Below are positions 24,540 through 33,271 of a stretch of DNA of 64,000 nucleotides, in pieces (position 1 is the first letter of the stretch; every line of letters starts with the position of its first letter). The notes beneath the pieces were generated by a model, which ran no database searches, was not told the origin of the DNA, and saw only the letters and a program-made list of their open reading frames with translations. The stretch covers positions 2,431,001 through 2,495,000 of the forward strand of contig NZ_CP010951.1 of the NCBI RefSeq assembly GCF_001580455.1. The letters are read 5' to 3'. The translations under genes and the position numbers were made by a program. This DNA is from Ramlibacter tataouinensis (GTDB lineage Bacteria; Pseudomonadota; Gammaproteobacteria; Burkholderiales; Burkholderiaceae_C).

Positions 24540-27503
24540 TCACGCTGTCATCAGCGCCACGTTGCCGCCGGCGGCGGTGGTGTTGATCGTCAGGGTGCGT
24601 TCGGCGCAGAAGCGCAGCAGGTAATTCGGTCCGCCCGCCTTGGGACCGGTGCCCGACAGCCCTTCGCCGCCGAAGGGCTGCACGCCGACCACCGCGCCGA
24701 TGATGTTGCGGTTGACGTAGACATTGCCGATGTGCGCGCGCGCCGCCAGCGCCAGCGCGCGCGTGTCGATGCGGCTCTGGATACCCAGCGTCAGCCCGTA
24801 GCCGAGCGCATTGAGCTGGTCGACCACGCCCTTGGGGTCGCCGCGCCAGCGCACGACGTGCAGCACCGGGCCGAAGATCTCCTGCCGCACCTCGCCGATG
24901 TCGGCGATTTCGAAGGCCTGCGGCGGCACCAGCCGCGTGGCGGGCGGCTGGTCGCCCGGCGGGAGCAGGGGCCGCGCCTGCGCGTGCAGCCGCGTGAGCT
25001 GGCGCTGGATGTTCTCGTAGGCCTCGCCGTCGATGACGGGGCCGACGTCGGTGCGCCATTCGTGCGGGTCGCCGGTGACCTGCTCGCGCGCCGCGCCCTG
25101 GATCATCTCGATCACGGCGTCGGCGATGCCTTCGTGCACGCACAGCAGGCGCAGCGCCGAGCAGCGCTGGCCCGCCGAGCGGAAGGCGCTCTGCACCACG
25201 CAGTCGGCCACCTGCTCGGGCAGCGCCGTCGAGTCCACAATCATGGCGTTGATGCCGCCGGTCTCGGCGATCAGCGGCACGATCGGCCCGTCCTTTTGCG
25301 CCAGCGAGAGGTTGATCGCCTTGGCGACCGGGGTCGAGCCGGTGAACACCACGCCGGCGATGCGCGGGTGGGCCACCAGCGCCGCGCCTATGGTTTCGCC
25401 CGGGCCGTGCAGCAGCTGCAGCGCGTCGGCGGGCACGCCGGCGGCATGCAGCAGGGCGACGGCCTCGGCGGCGATGGCCGGCGTCTGCTCGGCCGGCTTG
25501 GCCAGCACCGTGTTGCCGGTGGCCAGCGCCGCCGCCACCTGGCCGGTGAAGATCGCCAGCGGGAAGTTCCAGGGGCTGATGCACACCCAGGCGCCGCGCG
25601 AAGCCAGCCGCAGCTCGTTGCTCTCGCCCGTCGGCCCCGGCAGTTCGACCGGCTGCATGATGCGCACGGCCTCATCGGCGTAGTAGCGCAGGAAGTCCAC
25701 CGCTTCGCGCACTTCGGCCACCGCGTCGCCCCAGGTCTTGAAGGCTTCCTTGACCAGCAGCGCCGCCAGCCGCGGCAACGCGTCCTGCATGCGGTCGGCC
25801 GCGCTGCGCAGCCGCTGCGCGCGCTCGGGCACCGGCAGGCCGTCCCAGGCCGGATGCGCGGCCAGGGCGCGCCGCACCTGCGCGTCGACCTGCGCGGTCT
25901 CGGCCAGCGCGACGGGCGGCACCGGGGTGGCGGCATGCGCCTGCAGCAGGGGCGCGCGCATCGCATCTACCGCGAGGTCCAGGCCCAGGCTGTTCTGGCG
26001 CTGCGCGCCATAGAGCGCCGGCGGCAGCGGCAGCCCGGGCATGGCTTCCAGGCGTAGCGGCGAGCGCAGCAGCTGGTCCATGCCGACCGACTCGTCGGCG
26101 AGCTGGTGCACGAAGGAGGAGTTGGCGCCGTTCTCCAGCAGCCGGCGCACCAGGTAGGCCAGCAGGTCGCGGTGCCGTCCCACCGGCGCGTAGACGCGGC
26201 AGGCGATGCCTTCCTGCTTGAGCACCTCGCGGTATATGCCCTCGCCCATGCCATGCAGCCGCTGCAGCTCGAACTGCGCGTTGCGCTGTGCCGAGGCCAT
26301 CTGCAGGATGGCCGCGATGGTGCCGGCGTTGTGGGTGGCGAACTGCGGGTAGATCACGTCCTGCGCGGCCAGCAGCGCGCGCGCGCAGGCGAGGTAGGAA
26401 ATGTCGGTGTGGTGCTTGTGCGTGAACACCGGGTAGTGCGGCAGCCCCAACTCCTGCGCGCGCTTGATCTCGGCGTCCCAGTAGGCGCCCTTGACCAGGC
26501 GGCACATCAGGCGCAGGCCGTGCCGGCGGGCGATCTGCGCCACGCAGTCGATCAGTTCCAGCGCCCGAGTCTGGTAGGACTGCAGCGCCAGGCCGAAGCC
26601 CTGCCACTGCGGGTGGTGCTGCGCCACCCGCGCCGCCAGCTGCTCGAACACCTCGAGCGACAGCTCCAGCCGGTCCACTTCCTCGGCGTCGATCGTGAGG
26701 TGGATGTTGGCGCGCGCGGCCTGCTCGCACAGCGACCACACGCGCGGCACCAGTTCGGCGAGCACGCGCTCGGCCTGCAGGGCCTCGTAGCGCGGATGCA
26801 GGGCGCTGAGCTTGATCGAGATGCCGTCGTTGCGTTCCACCGGCACGTCGGCGCGCGCCTTCGCGGCGATGGCCTCGATCGCCTCGCGGTAAGCGGCCAG
26901 GTAGCGCTGCGCATCCTGCCCGGTGCGGGCGCCTTCGCCCAGCATGTCGTAGGAAAAGCGCAGCCCCGGTTGCGCCCGGGCGGCATCCTGCGCCTCGCGC
27001 AGCGCGGCGGCGATGTCCTGGCCCAGCACGAACTGGCGTCCCAGTAGCTGCACCGCCCGCAAGGCCGCTGCCACCACCGTCCGCGCCCCCAACTTCCCCA
27101 GCAGGCCGGGTTCGGCTTCATGCGGCAGCAGCCGCTTGGACATGGCCAGGGCCGCCTGCGACAGGCGCGCCAGCGCGCCATCGGCCGAGCCCTCGAAATC
27201 AGCGCGGGCCAGTTGGTCGGCGGTGAGCGCGATCGCGGTCTCCGCATCCGGCACCCGCAGCAGCGCCTCGGCCAGGCGCATCAGGGCCAGGCCCTCGGCG
27301 CTGGAAATCGGGTATTCCTTGAGCAGGCTTTCCATCGCCCAGAACGGCGGCGGATGGCGGCGCACGGCGGCGACCCAGGGGGTGGCGGCATGCGCCGCCG
27401 CGTCCCAGTCCAGGGTGTGTTCCAGGCTTTGCAGCCGGTGCCGCACGATTTCGGCTTCGGGCCGGTAGGGTGCGGGCAGGCGCTGCGGCGGGGGAGGGGA
27501 CAT
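24540..27503 (-). CDS. putA: Bifunctional proline dehydrogenase / pyrroline-5-carboxylate dehydrogenase
   Basis: The 987-residue enzyme oxidises proline to glutamate in two steps. The proline dehydrogenase barrel covers about 170-470 (KGAYWDAEIKRAQELGLPHY at about 339, LLENGANSSFVHQLAD later). The aldehyde-dehydrogenase half covers about 545-980, with GSTPVAKAINLSL, AETGGINAMIVDS (general-base Glu about 748) and the catalytic Cys in SAGQRCSALR (about 780). No N-terminal ribbon-helix-helix DNA-binding region is present, so this PutA should not repress its own gene. The divergent Lrp-type gene is the likely regulator. The ATG at 27503 is chosen; the frame stays open to a GTG at 27599 inside the shared promoter region. 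No strong ribosome binding site decides the start. Confidence 0.94.
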   Translation of the reverse strand: MSPPPPQRLPAPYRPEAEIVRHRLQSLEHTLDWDAAAHAATPWVAAVRRHPPPFWAMESLLKEYPISSAEGLALMRLAEALLRVPDAETAIALTADQLARADFEGSADGALARLSQAALAMSKRLLPHEAEPGLLGKLGARTVVAAALRAVQLLGRQFVLGQDIAAALREAQDAARAQPGLRFSYDMLGEGARTGQDAQRYLAAYREAIEAIAAKARADVPVERNDGISIKLSALHPRYEALQAERVLAELVPRVWSLCEQAARANIHLTIDAEEVDRLELSLEVFEQLAARVAQHHPQWQGFGLALQSYQTRALELIDCVAQIARRHGLRLMCRLVKGAYWDAEIKRAQELGLPHYPVFTHKHHTDISYLACARALLAAQDVIYPQFATHNAGTIAAILQMASAQRNAQFELQRLHGMGEGIYREVLKQEGIACRVYAPVGRHRDLLAYLVRRLLENGANSSFVHQLADESVGMDQLLRSPLRLEAMPGLPLPPALYGAQRQNSLGLDLAVDAMRAPLLQAHAATPVPPVALAETAQVDAQVRRALAAHPAWDGLPVPERAQRLRSAADRMQDALPRLAALLVKEAFKTWGDAVAEVREAVDFLRYYADEAVRIMQPVELPGPTGESNELRLASRGAWVCISPWNFPLAIFTGQVAAALATGNTVLAKPAEQTPAIAAEAVALLHAAGVPADALQLLHGPGETIGAALVAHPRIAGVVFTGSTPVAKAINLSLAQKDGPIVPLIAETGGINAMIVDSTALPEQVADCVVQSAFRSAGQRCSALRLLCVHEGIADAVIEMIQGAAREQVTGDPHEWRTDVGPVIDGEAYENIQRQLTRLHAQARPLLPPGDQPPATRLVPPQAFEIADIGEVRQEIFGPVLHVVRWRGDPKGVVDQLNALGYGLTLGIQSRIDTRALALAARAHIGNVYVNRNIIGAVVGVQPFGGEGLSGTGPKAGGPNYLLRFCAERTLTINTTAAGGNVALMTA

Positions 27504-27604
27504 GGTGGCTGCTGTTGTCGATGAGTGTGAATGCCGCCATGGTTTCGCTTTCCGCCGTGAATTTCCCGCTAAATTTGGCTGATTGGACGAATAATTCACT
27601 AGCC
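27504..27604. promoter_or_regulatory. Divergent putA / Lrp-regulator promoter region
   Basis: These 101 bp between the two starts are clearly A/T-rich against the genomic background (for example around 27558-27600) and contain the palindrome GAATAATTC at 27589-27597, just before the regulator's ATG. A/T-rich palindromic sites are what Lrp-type proteins bind, so autoregulation and control of putA from here are plausible but inferred. Confidence 0.5.
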
Positions 27605-28084
27605 ATGGACCCGACCAGCGCCAGCATCGATCGCATCGACCTCAAGATCCTGAATGTCCTGCAGCAGGACGGCCGCATCTCCAACCTCAAGCTGGCCGAG
27701 GCGGTGGCGCTGTCGCCCACCGCGGTGCTGGCGCGCGTGCAGCGCCTCACCCGCGAGGGCTACATCCTGGGCTACGAGGCACGGCTCGATCCGCGCAAGC
27801 TGGGCGCCGGCCTGCTGGTGTTCGTCGAGGTGCTGCTGGATCGCACCACGCCCAATGTGTTCGAGGCCTTCAACGCCGCGGTGCAGGTGCGCAGCGAAAT
27901 CCTGGAATGCCACATGGTGGCGGGCGGCTTCGACTACCTGCTCAAGACGCGGATGGCCGACATGCTGGCCTACCGCGAATTCGCCGGCACGGTGTTGTGG
28001 GAGCTGCCCGGGGTGCGCGAGACGCGCACCTACGCGGTGATGGAGGAAGTGAAGAACACGGCGCGGCTGGCGCTCAGGGTTTGA
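27605..28084 (+). CDS. Lrp/AsnC-family regulator, probable PutR
   Basis: The 159-residue protein has an N-terminal winged helix-turn-helix (about 8-65: IDRIDLKILNVLQQDGRIS, LAEAVALSPTAVLARVQRL) and a C-terminal RAM/AsnC ligand-binding domain (about 70-150: VFVEVLLDRTTPN, CHMVAGGFDYLLKTRMAD). It is divergent from putA, the standard arrangement for PutR-type activators that sense proline. The ATG at 27605 gives the family's usual N-terminus but has no clear ribosome binding site. An in-frame ATG at 27539 would overlap the promoter and add 22 residues. Confidence 0.9.
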   Translation: MDPTSASIDRIDLKILNVLQQDGRISNLKLAEAVALSPTAVLARVQRLTREGYILGYEARLDPRKLGAGLLVFVEVLLDRTTPNVFEAFNAAVQVRSEILECHMVAGGFDYLLKTRMADMLAYREFAGTVLWELPGVRETRTYAVMEEVKNTARLALRV

Positions 28085-28123
28085 GCGCTGCAAGCCGCGC
28101 CAGGGTTCCGATACAACAGCGCC

Positions 28124-29617
28124 ATGAGCTTCATCCTCGCACTCGACCAGGGCACCTCCAGTTCGCGCAGCATCGTGTTCGACGCCGGCGGGCGCATCGT
28201 GGCGATGGCGCAGCAGGAGCTGCCGCAGATCTACCCGCGCCCGGGCTGGGTGGAGCACGACCCGATGGAGATCTGGCGCACGCAGCTGGCCACCGCGCGT
28301 GAGGCGCTGGCACAAGCCAGGCTGGATGCCCGGGCGCTGGGCGCGATCGGCATCACCAACCAGCGCGAGACCACCGTGATCTGGGAGCGCGCCACCGGCC
28401 GGCCGATCCACCATGCGATCGTCTGGCAGGACCGCCGCGGCGAGCCGATGTGCGCGCGCCTGCGAGACGCCGGCCACGACAAGCTGATCCAGTCGCGCAC
28501 CGGGCTGCTGGTCGACTCCTATTTTTCCGCCACCAAGATCAGCTGGCTGCTGGAGAACGTGCCGGGTGCGCGCGAGCGCGCGCGGCGCGGCGAGCTGGCT
28601 TTCGGCACCGTGGACAGCTGGCTGATGTGGCAGCTGACCGAAGGCGCGCTGCATGCCACCGACGTCACCAACGCCTCGCGCACCATGCTGTTCGACGTGC
28701 ACCGCAACGAATGGGACGCCGAGCTGCTGCGCCTGTTCGACGTCCCGGTCGAACTGATGCCGCAGGTGCTGCCATCCTCGGCGCGCTTCGGCGAGACCGC
28801 CGCATCGCTGCTGGGTGCGCCGGTGCTGATCGGCGGCGTGGCCGGGGACCAGCAGGCCGCGCTGTTCGGCCAGGCCTGCTTCCAGGCCGGCATGGCCAAG
28901 AACACCTATGGCACCGGCTGCTTCCTGCTGATGCACACCGGCGGCAAGTTCCAGATGTCCACCAATGGCCTGGTCACCACCAGCGCGGCGCAGCGCTCGG
29001 CCCGGCCGGAATACGCGCTGGAAGGCAGCGTGTTCGTCGGCGGGGCGGTGGTGCAGTGGCTGCGCGACGGCCTGCGCGCCATCGAGCACAGCACCCAGGT
29101 GCAGGCGCTCGCCGAAAGCGTGCCCGACGCCGGCGGCGTGATGCTGGTGCCGGCCTTCACCGGGCTGGGCGCCCCCTACTGGAAGCCCGATGCGCGCGGC
29201 ACGATCACCGGGCTGACGCGCGGCACCACGCTCGCGCACATCGCCCGCGCGGCGCTGGAGAGCATCGCCTACCAGAGCGCGGCCCTGTTGCAGGCCATGA
29301 GCCGCGACGCCGTGGCCGCGGGCGCGGCGCCGGTGAGCGAACTGCGGGTGGACGGCGGTGCCTGCGTGAACGACCTGCTGATGCAGTTCCAGGCCGACCT
29401 GCTCGGGGTCCCGGTGGTGCGGCCGGCGGTGACGGAGACCACTGCGTTGGGCGCCGCCTACCTGGCGGGCCTGGCCTGCGGCGTGTTCAAGAGTACGGAG
29501 GAACTGGCGGCGATGTGGCAGCCGCAGCGTCGCTTCCTGCCCACACTCGATGCCGGCCGCGCTACGGAACTGATGGCGCGCTGGGAACACGCGGTGCGCC
29601 AGGCGTCGCTGAATTGA
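28124..29617 (+). CDS. glpK: Glycerol kinase
   Basis: A 497-residue FGGY-family kinase that phosphorylates glycerol to glycerol 3-phosphate in the cytosol. N-terminal phosphate loop LDQGTSSSRSIVFD (about 5-18), substrate-binding TNQRETTVIWE (about 82-92) and WQDRR, the mid-protein GVAGDQQAALFGQ, and the C-terminal ATP-binding region ELRVDGGACVNDLLMQFQAD are all in place. Length and motifs are normal. No glpF, glpD or glpR is adjacent, so it is a single-gene locus here. Confidence 0.96.
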   Translation: MSFILALDQGTSSSRSIVFDAGGRIVAMAQQELPQIYPRPGWVEHDPMEIWRTQLATAREALAQARLDARALGAIGITNQRETTVIWERATGRPIHHAIVWQDRRGEPMCARLRDAGHDKLIQSRTGLLVDSYFSATKISWLLENVPGARERARRGELAFGTVDSWLMWQLTEGALHATDVTNASRTMLFDVHRNEWDAELLRLFDVPVELMPQVLPSSARFGETAASLLGAPVLIGGVAGDQQAALFGQACFQAGMAKNTYGTGCFLLMHTGGKFQMSTNGLVTTSAAQRSARPEYALEGSVFVGGAVVQWLRDGLRAIEHSTQVQALAESVPDAGGVMLVPAFTGLGAPYWKPDARGTITGLTRGTTLAHIARAALESIAYQSAALLQAMSRDAVAAGAAPVSELRVDGGACVNDLLMQFQADLLGVPVVRPAVTETTALGAAYLAGLACGVFKSTEELAAMWQPQRRFLPTLDAGRATELMARWEHAVRQASLN

Positions 29618-29663
29618 GTCACATAAAGCAAAATCGGTTTTCTTTTATTACGGAGGGGTCGTC

Positions 29664-30203
29664 ATGAACAAGCAAGTCATCGCCGTGGGCCTGCTGGCTC
29701 TGTCGTGCGCGGCCGGCGCGCAAAGCCTCAAGCCGGGCCTGTGGGAGGTCACGCAGAAGACGCAGGCTGGCGGCCAGATGAACGATGCCATGGCGCAGAT
29801 GCAAAAGGAGATGGCCAACATGCCGCCGGACCAGCGCAAGATGGTCGAGGCCATGATGGCGCGCCAGGGCGCGGGCATGGGTGGCGGAGGCGCCGGCATG
29901 ACCGTGAAGATGTGCATGACCAAGGAGATGGTCGAGCGCAACCAGGTGACGCAGCCGCCGCAGGGCGACTGCAAGACCACCGTGCAGCCGCGCAGCGGCA
30001 ACACCATGAAGATGAGCTTCAGCTGCGCTAACCCGCCGTCCTCCGGCGAAGGCCAGATGACCTTCACCAGCCCCGAGGCCTACAGCATGAAGATGAAGGT
30101 CAATACCACGGCGGCGGGCCAGCCGCAGAAGGTGAGCATGGACACCTCCGCTCGCTGGCTGGGCGCCGACTGCGGCAACATCAAGCCGGTCGCGGCGAAG
30201 TAG
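29664..30203 (+). CDS. DUF3617-like exported protein
   Basis: A 179-residue exported protein with a short signal peptide (about 1-19, ending AGAQS). The mature start LKPGLWEVTQKTQ is the signature of DUF3617 proteins, followed by a Met/Gln-rich helix (about 40-75) and Cys pairs (MCMTKEMVE, GDCKTT, FSCANPP, ADCGN). Its function is unknown, and a periplasmic location is inferred. GGAGGGG upstream of the ATG at 29664 supports the start. It is convergent with the yggS gene, 14 bp away. Confidence 0.85.
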   Translation: MNKQVIAVGLLALSCAAGAQSLKPGLWEVTQKTQAGGQMNDAMAQMQKEMANMPPDQRKMVEAMMARQGAGMGGGGAGMTVKMCMTKEMVERNQVTQPPQGDCKTTVQPRSGNTMKMSFSCANPPSSGEGQMTFTSPEAYSMKMKVNTTAAGQPQKVSMDTSARWLGADCGNIKPVAAK

Positions 30204-30217
30204 ACCGCGTCCGCGCG

Positions 30218-30910
30218 TCAGGGGCGCGCCGGCCGCTCGCCGAAGATCGCCGAGCCGATGCGCACCATGGTGCTGCCCGCGGCAACTGCGGCCTCGAGAT
30301 CGGCGGTCATGCCCATCGACAGCGTGTCGATCGCCAGGCCGGCGTCGCGCAGCTCGTCGAACAGCGCCGCCGCGCGCAGATGCACCGCTTTCTGCGCCGC
30401 GGGATCGTCCTGCGGCTCGGGGATGGTCATGAGCCCGCGCAGCTTCAGGCGCGGCAGCCGGGCGACCTCGCGCGCCAGTTCCAGCGCTTCGGCCGGCGCC
30501 ACGCCCGACTTGTTCGCGCCGCCGTCGATGTTGACCTGCAGGCACACCTGCAGGGCGGGCAACTCCGGCGGACGCTGCTCGGACAGGCGCTGCGCGATCT
30601 TCAGGCGGTCCACCGTGTGTGCCCAGTCGAAGTGCGCCGCGACCAGCCGCGTCTTGTTGCTCTGGATCGGGCCGATGCAGTGCCATTCCAGCGGCAGGTC
30701 GCGCAGCAGATCGATCTTCTCGACGGCTTCCTGGATGTAGTTCTCGCCGAACGCCTTCTGGCCGGCGGCGGAGGCCTCGCGCACCACATCCGGGCCGAAG
30801 GTTTTCGACACCGCCAGCAGCGTGACTTCGTTCACGTCACGCCGCACCTGCGCGCAGGCCCTCGCGATCCGTTCGTGAACTAGTTGGAGCTTGGCGGGAA
30901 TCGTCGTCAT
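30218..30910 (-). CDS. YggS-family pyridoxal-phosphate homeostasis protein
   Basis: The 230-residue PLP-binding TIM-barrel protein has the signature LLAVSKTFGPD, where the Lys holds PLP, then FGENYIQEAVEKI, WHCIGPIQSNKTR, QVNIDGGANKSG, and the C-terminal SMGMTADLEAAVAAGSTMVRIG phosphate-binding segment in part. YggS/PLPBP proteins buffer PLP and influence amino-acid pools. The ATG at 30910 (MTTIPAKLQLVHERI) is the normal family start; the open frame continues upstream into pilT. It is divergent from pilT by 73 bp, an arrangement common to many proteobacterial yggS genes. Confidence 0.95.
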   Translation of the reverse strand: MTTIPAKLQLVHERIARACAQVRRDVNEVTLLAVSKTFGPDVVREASAAGQKAFGENYIQEAVEKIDLLRDLPLEWHCIGPIQSNKTRLVAAHFDWAHTVDRLKIAQRLSEQRPPELPALQVCLQVNIDGGANKSGVAPAEALELAREVARLPRLKLRGLMTIPEPQDDPAAQKAVHLRAAALFDELRDAGLAIDTLSMGMTADLEAAVAAGSTMVRIGSAIFGERPARP

Positions 30911-30983
30911 AATTGGCTGAGCTTGGGCCGGACAACGCGCTGCGCGGCCGCCCAGGGGCACTCGTTGCGCAAAAGAGGGACTC

Positions 30984-32027
30984 GTGGATATTACCCAGCT
31001 GTTGGCATTCAGCGTCAAAAACAAGGCCTCGGACCTGCATCTGTCCGCCGGCCTGCCGCCCATGATTCGCGTCCATGGTGACGTGCGGCGTATCAACGTC
31101 GATGCGCTGGACCACAAGGCCGTGCACGCCATGGTGTACGACATCATGAACGACACCCAGCGCAAGAACTACGAAGAGTTCCTGGAGTGCGACTTCTCGT
31201 TCGAGATCGACGGCCTGGCGCGCTTCCGCGTCAACGCGTTCAACCAGAACCGCGGCGCCGGCGCCGTGTTCCGGACGATTCCTTCCAAGATCCTCACGCT
31301 GGAGCAGCTCAACGCGCCCAAGATCTTCGGCGACCTGGCGCTCAAGCCGCGCGGCATGGTGCTGGTGACCGGCCCGACCGGCTCGGGCAAGTCGACCACA
31401 CTGGCCGCGATGATCAACTTCCTGAACGAGACCGAGTACGGCCACATCCTGACGGTCGAGGACCCGATCGAGTTCGTGCACGAATCCAAGAAGTGCCTGA
31501 TCAACCAGCGCGAGGTCGGGCCGATGACGCTGTCCTTCGCCAACGCGCTGAAGTCGGCGCTGCGGGAGGACCCGGACGCGATCCTGGTGGGCGAAATGCG
31601 CGACCTGGAAACGATCCGGCTGGCGATGACGGCGGCGGAAACCGGCCACCTGGTGTTCGGCACCTTGCACACCTCGAGCGCCGCCAAGACCATCGACCGA
31701 ATCATCGACGTGTTCCCGGCCGAGGAAAAGGAAATGATCCGGGCCATGCTTTCCGAATCGCTGCAGGCGGTGATCTCACAGACGCTGTGCAAGACCAAGG
31801 ACGGTTCGGGCCGGGTCGCCGCGCACGAGATCATGATCGGCACCTCGGCCATCCGCAACCTCATTCGCGAAGCCAAGGTCGCCCAGATGTACTCGGCGAT
31901 CCAGACCGGCAACAGTTTCGGCATGCAGACGCTCGACCAGAACCTCTCCGACCTGGTCAAGCGCAACGTGATCAGCCCCGCCGAAGCGCGCGGCAAGGCC
32001 AAGATTCCCGAGAATTTCCCCGGATAA
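30984..32027 (+). CDS. pilT: Type IV pilus retraction ATPase PilT
   Basis: A 347-residue hexameric ATPase that drives pilus retraction at the inner membrane. It starts with GTG (MDITQLLAFSVKNKASDLHLSAG) and has the PAS-like N-domain, Walker A GPTGSGKSTT (about 130-139), the Asp box, Walker B ILVGEMRDLET, and the His box GHLVFGTLHTSS. The C-terminus keeps the AIRNLIREAK motif needed for retraction. The stop is 11 bp from pilU, so they form an operon. Pilus assembly genes are not in the window. Confidence 0.97.
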   Translation: MDITQLLAFSVKNKASDLHLSAGLPPMIRVHGDVRRINVDALDHKAVHAMVYDIMNDTQRKNYEEFLECDFSFEIDGLARFRVNAFNQNRGAGAVFRTIPSKILTLEQLNAPKIFGDLALKPRGMVLVTGPTGSGKSTTLAAMINFLNETEYGHILTVEDPIEFVHESKKCLINQREVGPMTLSFANALKSALREDPDAILVGEMRDLETIRLAMTAAETGHLVFGTLHTSSAAKTIDRIIDVFPAEEKEMIRAMLSESLQAVISQTLCKTKDGSGRVAAHEIMIGTSAIRNLIREAKVAQMYSAIQTGNSFGMQTLDQNLSDLVKRNVISPAEARGKAKIPENFPG

Positions 32028-32038
32028 GGAGTGGCGTC

Positions 32039-33175
32039 ATGGAACGCGATCAGGCATCGAAATTCATCAACGACCTGCTCAAGCTCATGGTCAGCCGCAA
32101 TGGCAGCGACCTGTTCATCACCGGCGACTTCCCGCCCGCCATCAAGGTCGACGGCAAGGTGACCAAGGTGTCGCCGCAGCCGCTGACCGGCGGGCACACG
32201 CTGGCGCTGGCGCGCTCGATCATGAACGACAAGCAGGCGGCCGAATTCGAGCGCACCAAGGAGTGCAACTTCGCGATCTCGCCGCCCGGCATCGGCCGGT
32301 TCCGCGTCAACGCCTTCGTGCAGCAGGGCAAGGTCGGCATGGTGCTGCGGGTGATCCCGCAGGTGCTGCCGACGATCGATGGCCTGGGCGTGCCGCAGGT
32401 GCTCAAGGAAGTGGTGATGACCAAGCGCGGCCTGGTCGTGCTGGTCGGTGCCACCGGCTCGGGCAAGTCGACCACACTGGCCGCGATGGTCGACTGGCGC
32501 AATGACAATTCGCACGGCCACATCATCACCATCGAGGATCCGGTGGAATTCGTGCACCCGCACAAGAACTGCGTGGTGACCCAGCGCGAGGTCGGACTGG
32601 ACACCGACAGCTGGGAAGCGGCGCTGAAGAACGCGCTGCGCCAGGCGCCCGACGTGATCCTGATGGGCGAAATCCGCGACCGCGAGACCATGGAGCACGC
32701 CATCGCCTTCGCCGAAACCGGTCACCTGTGCATGGCGACGCTGCACGCCAACAGCGCCAACCAGGCGCTGGACCGCGTGATCAACTTCTTCCCCGAAGAG
32801 CGCCGCGCGCAGCTGCTGATGGACCTGTCGCTGAACCTCAAGGCCATGGTGTCGCAGCGCCTGGTGCCCAAGCAGGACGGCAAGGGCCGCGGCGCCGCGG
32901 TGGAGATCATGCTGAACACCCCGCTGGTGTCCGACCTGATCTTCAAGGGTGAGGTGACCGAGATCAAGGAGATCATGAAGAAGAGCCGCAACCTGGGCAT
33001 GCAGACCTTCGACCAGGCGCTGTTCGACATGTACGAGAACAACATCATTTCCTACGAGGACGCGCTGCGCAACGCCGACTCGCTCAACGACCTGCGCCTG
33101 CAGATCAAGCTGAACAGCCAGCGCGCCAAGACGTCGGACCTGGCGGCGGGCACCGAGCACTTTGCGATCGTCTGA
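32039..33175 (+). CDS. pilU: Type IV pilus accessory retraction ATPase PilU
   Basis: A 378-residue PilT paralogue that helps PilT retract pili. It has Walker A GATGSGKSTT (about 137-146), Walker B VILMGEIRDRET, and His box GHLCMATLHANS, with a longer C-terminus than PilT. GGAGTGGCGTC just before the ATG at 32039 is a good ribosome binding site. A 9-bp tandem repeat begins at its stop codon and a strong bidirectional terminator follows. Confidence 0.96.
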   Translation: MERDQASKFINDLLKLMVSRNGSDLFITGDFPPAIKVDGKVTKVSPQPLTGGHTLALARSIMNDKQAAEFERTKECNFAISPPGIGRFRVNAFVQQGKVGMVLRVIPQVLPTIDGLGVPQVLKEVVMTKRGLVVLVGATGSGKSTTLAAMVDWRNDNSHGHIITIEDPVEFVHPHKNCVVTQREVGLDTDSWEAALKNALRQAPDVILMGEIRDRETMEHAIAFAETGHLCMATLHANSANQALDRVINFFPEERRAQLLMDLSLNLKAMVSQRLVPKQDGKGRGAAVEIMLNTPLVSDLIFKGEVTEIKEIMKKSRNLGMQTFDQALFDMYENNIISYEDALRNADSLNDLRLQIKLNSQRAKTSDLAAGTEHFAIV

Positions 33176-33204
33176 CCCGCCTGACCCGCCTGACCCGCCT
33201 GACC
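33173..33204 (+). repeat. 9-bp tandem repeat overlapping the pilU stop
   Basis: TGACCCGCC repeats three times (33173-33181, 33182-33190, 33191-33199), followed by a partial TGACC. The first unit's TGA is the pilU stop codon. In the pilU frame each unit again begins with TGA, so the array acts as repeated stops in one frame. Confidence 0.85.
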
Positions 33205-33226
33205 GCGGCGCCAGCGCAGCTGCAAG

Positions 33227-33255
33227 AAAAAAGGGACCGGTGCGGTCCCTTTTTT
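33227..33255. terminator. Strong bidirectional terminator between pilU and the lipoprotein gene
   Basis: AAAAAA plus GGGACCG (33227-33239), loop GTG, then CGGTCCC (33243-33249) and TTTTTT (33250-33255). The perfect stem has A- and T-tracts on both sides, and it lies between two convergent genes. Confidence 0.92.
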
Positions 33256-33271
33256 CGTTCTGGGCCTTCGT

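Noticed and set aside
24540..27503. PutA considered as self-repressing through a ribbon-helix-helix domain
   Set aside because: The N-terminus lacks that domain; regulation is better explained by the divergent Lrp-type gene.
33173..33204. Tandem repeat considered as a CRISPR-like array
   Set aside because: Units are 9 bp without spacers and no cas genes are present.
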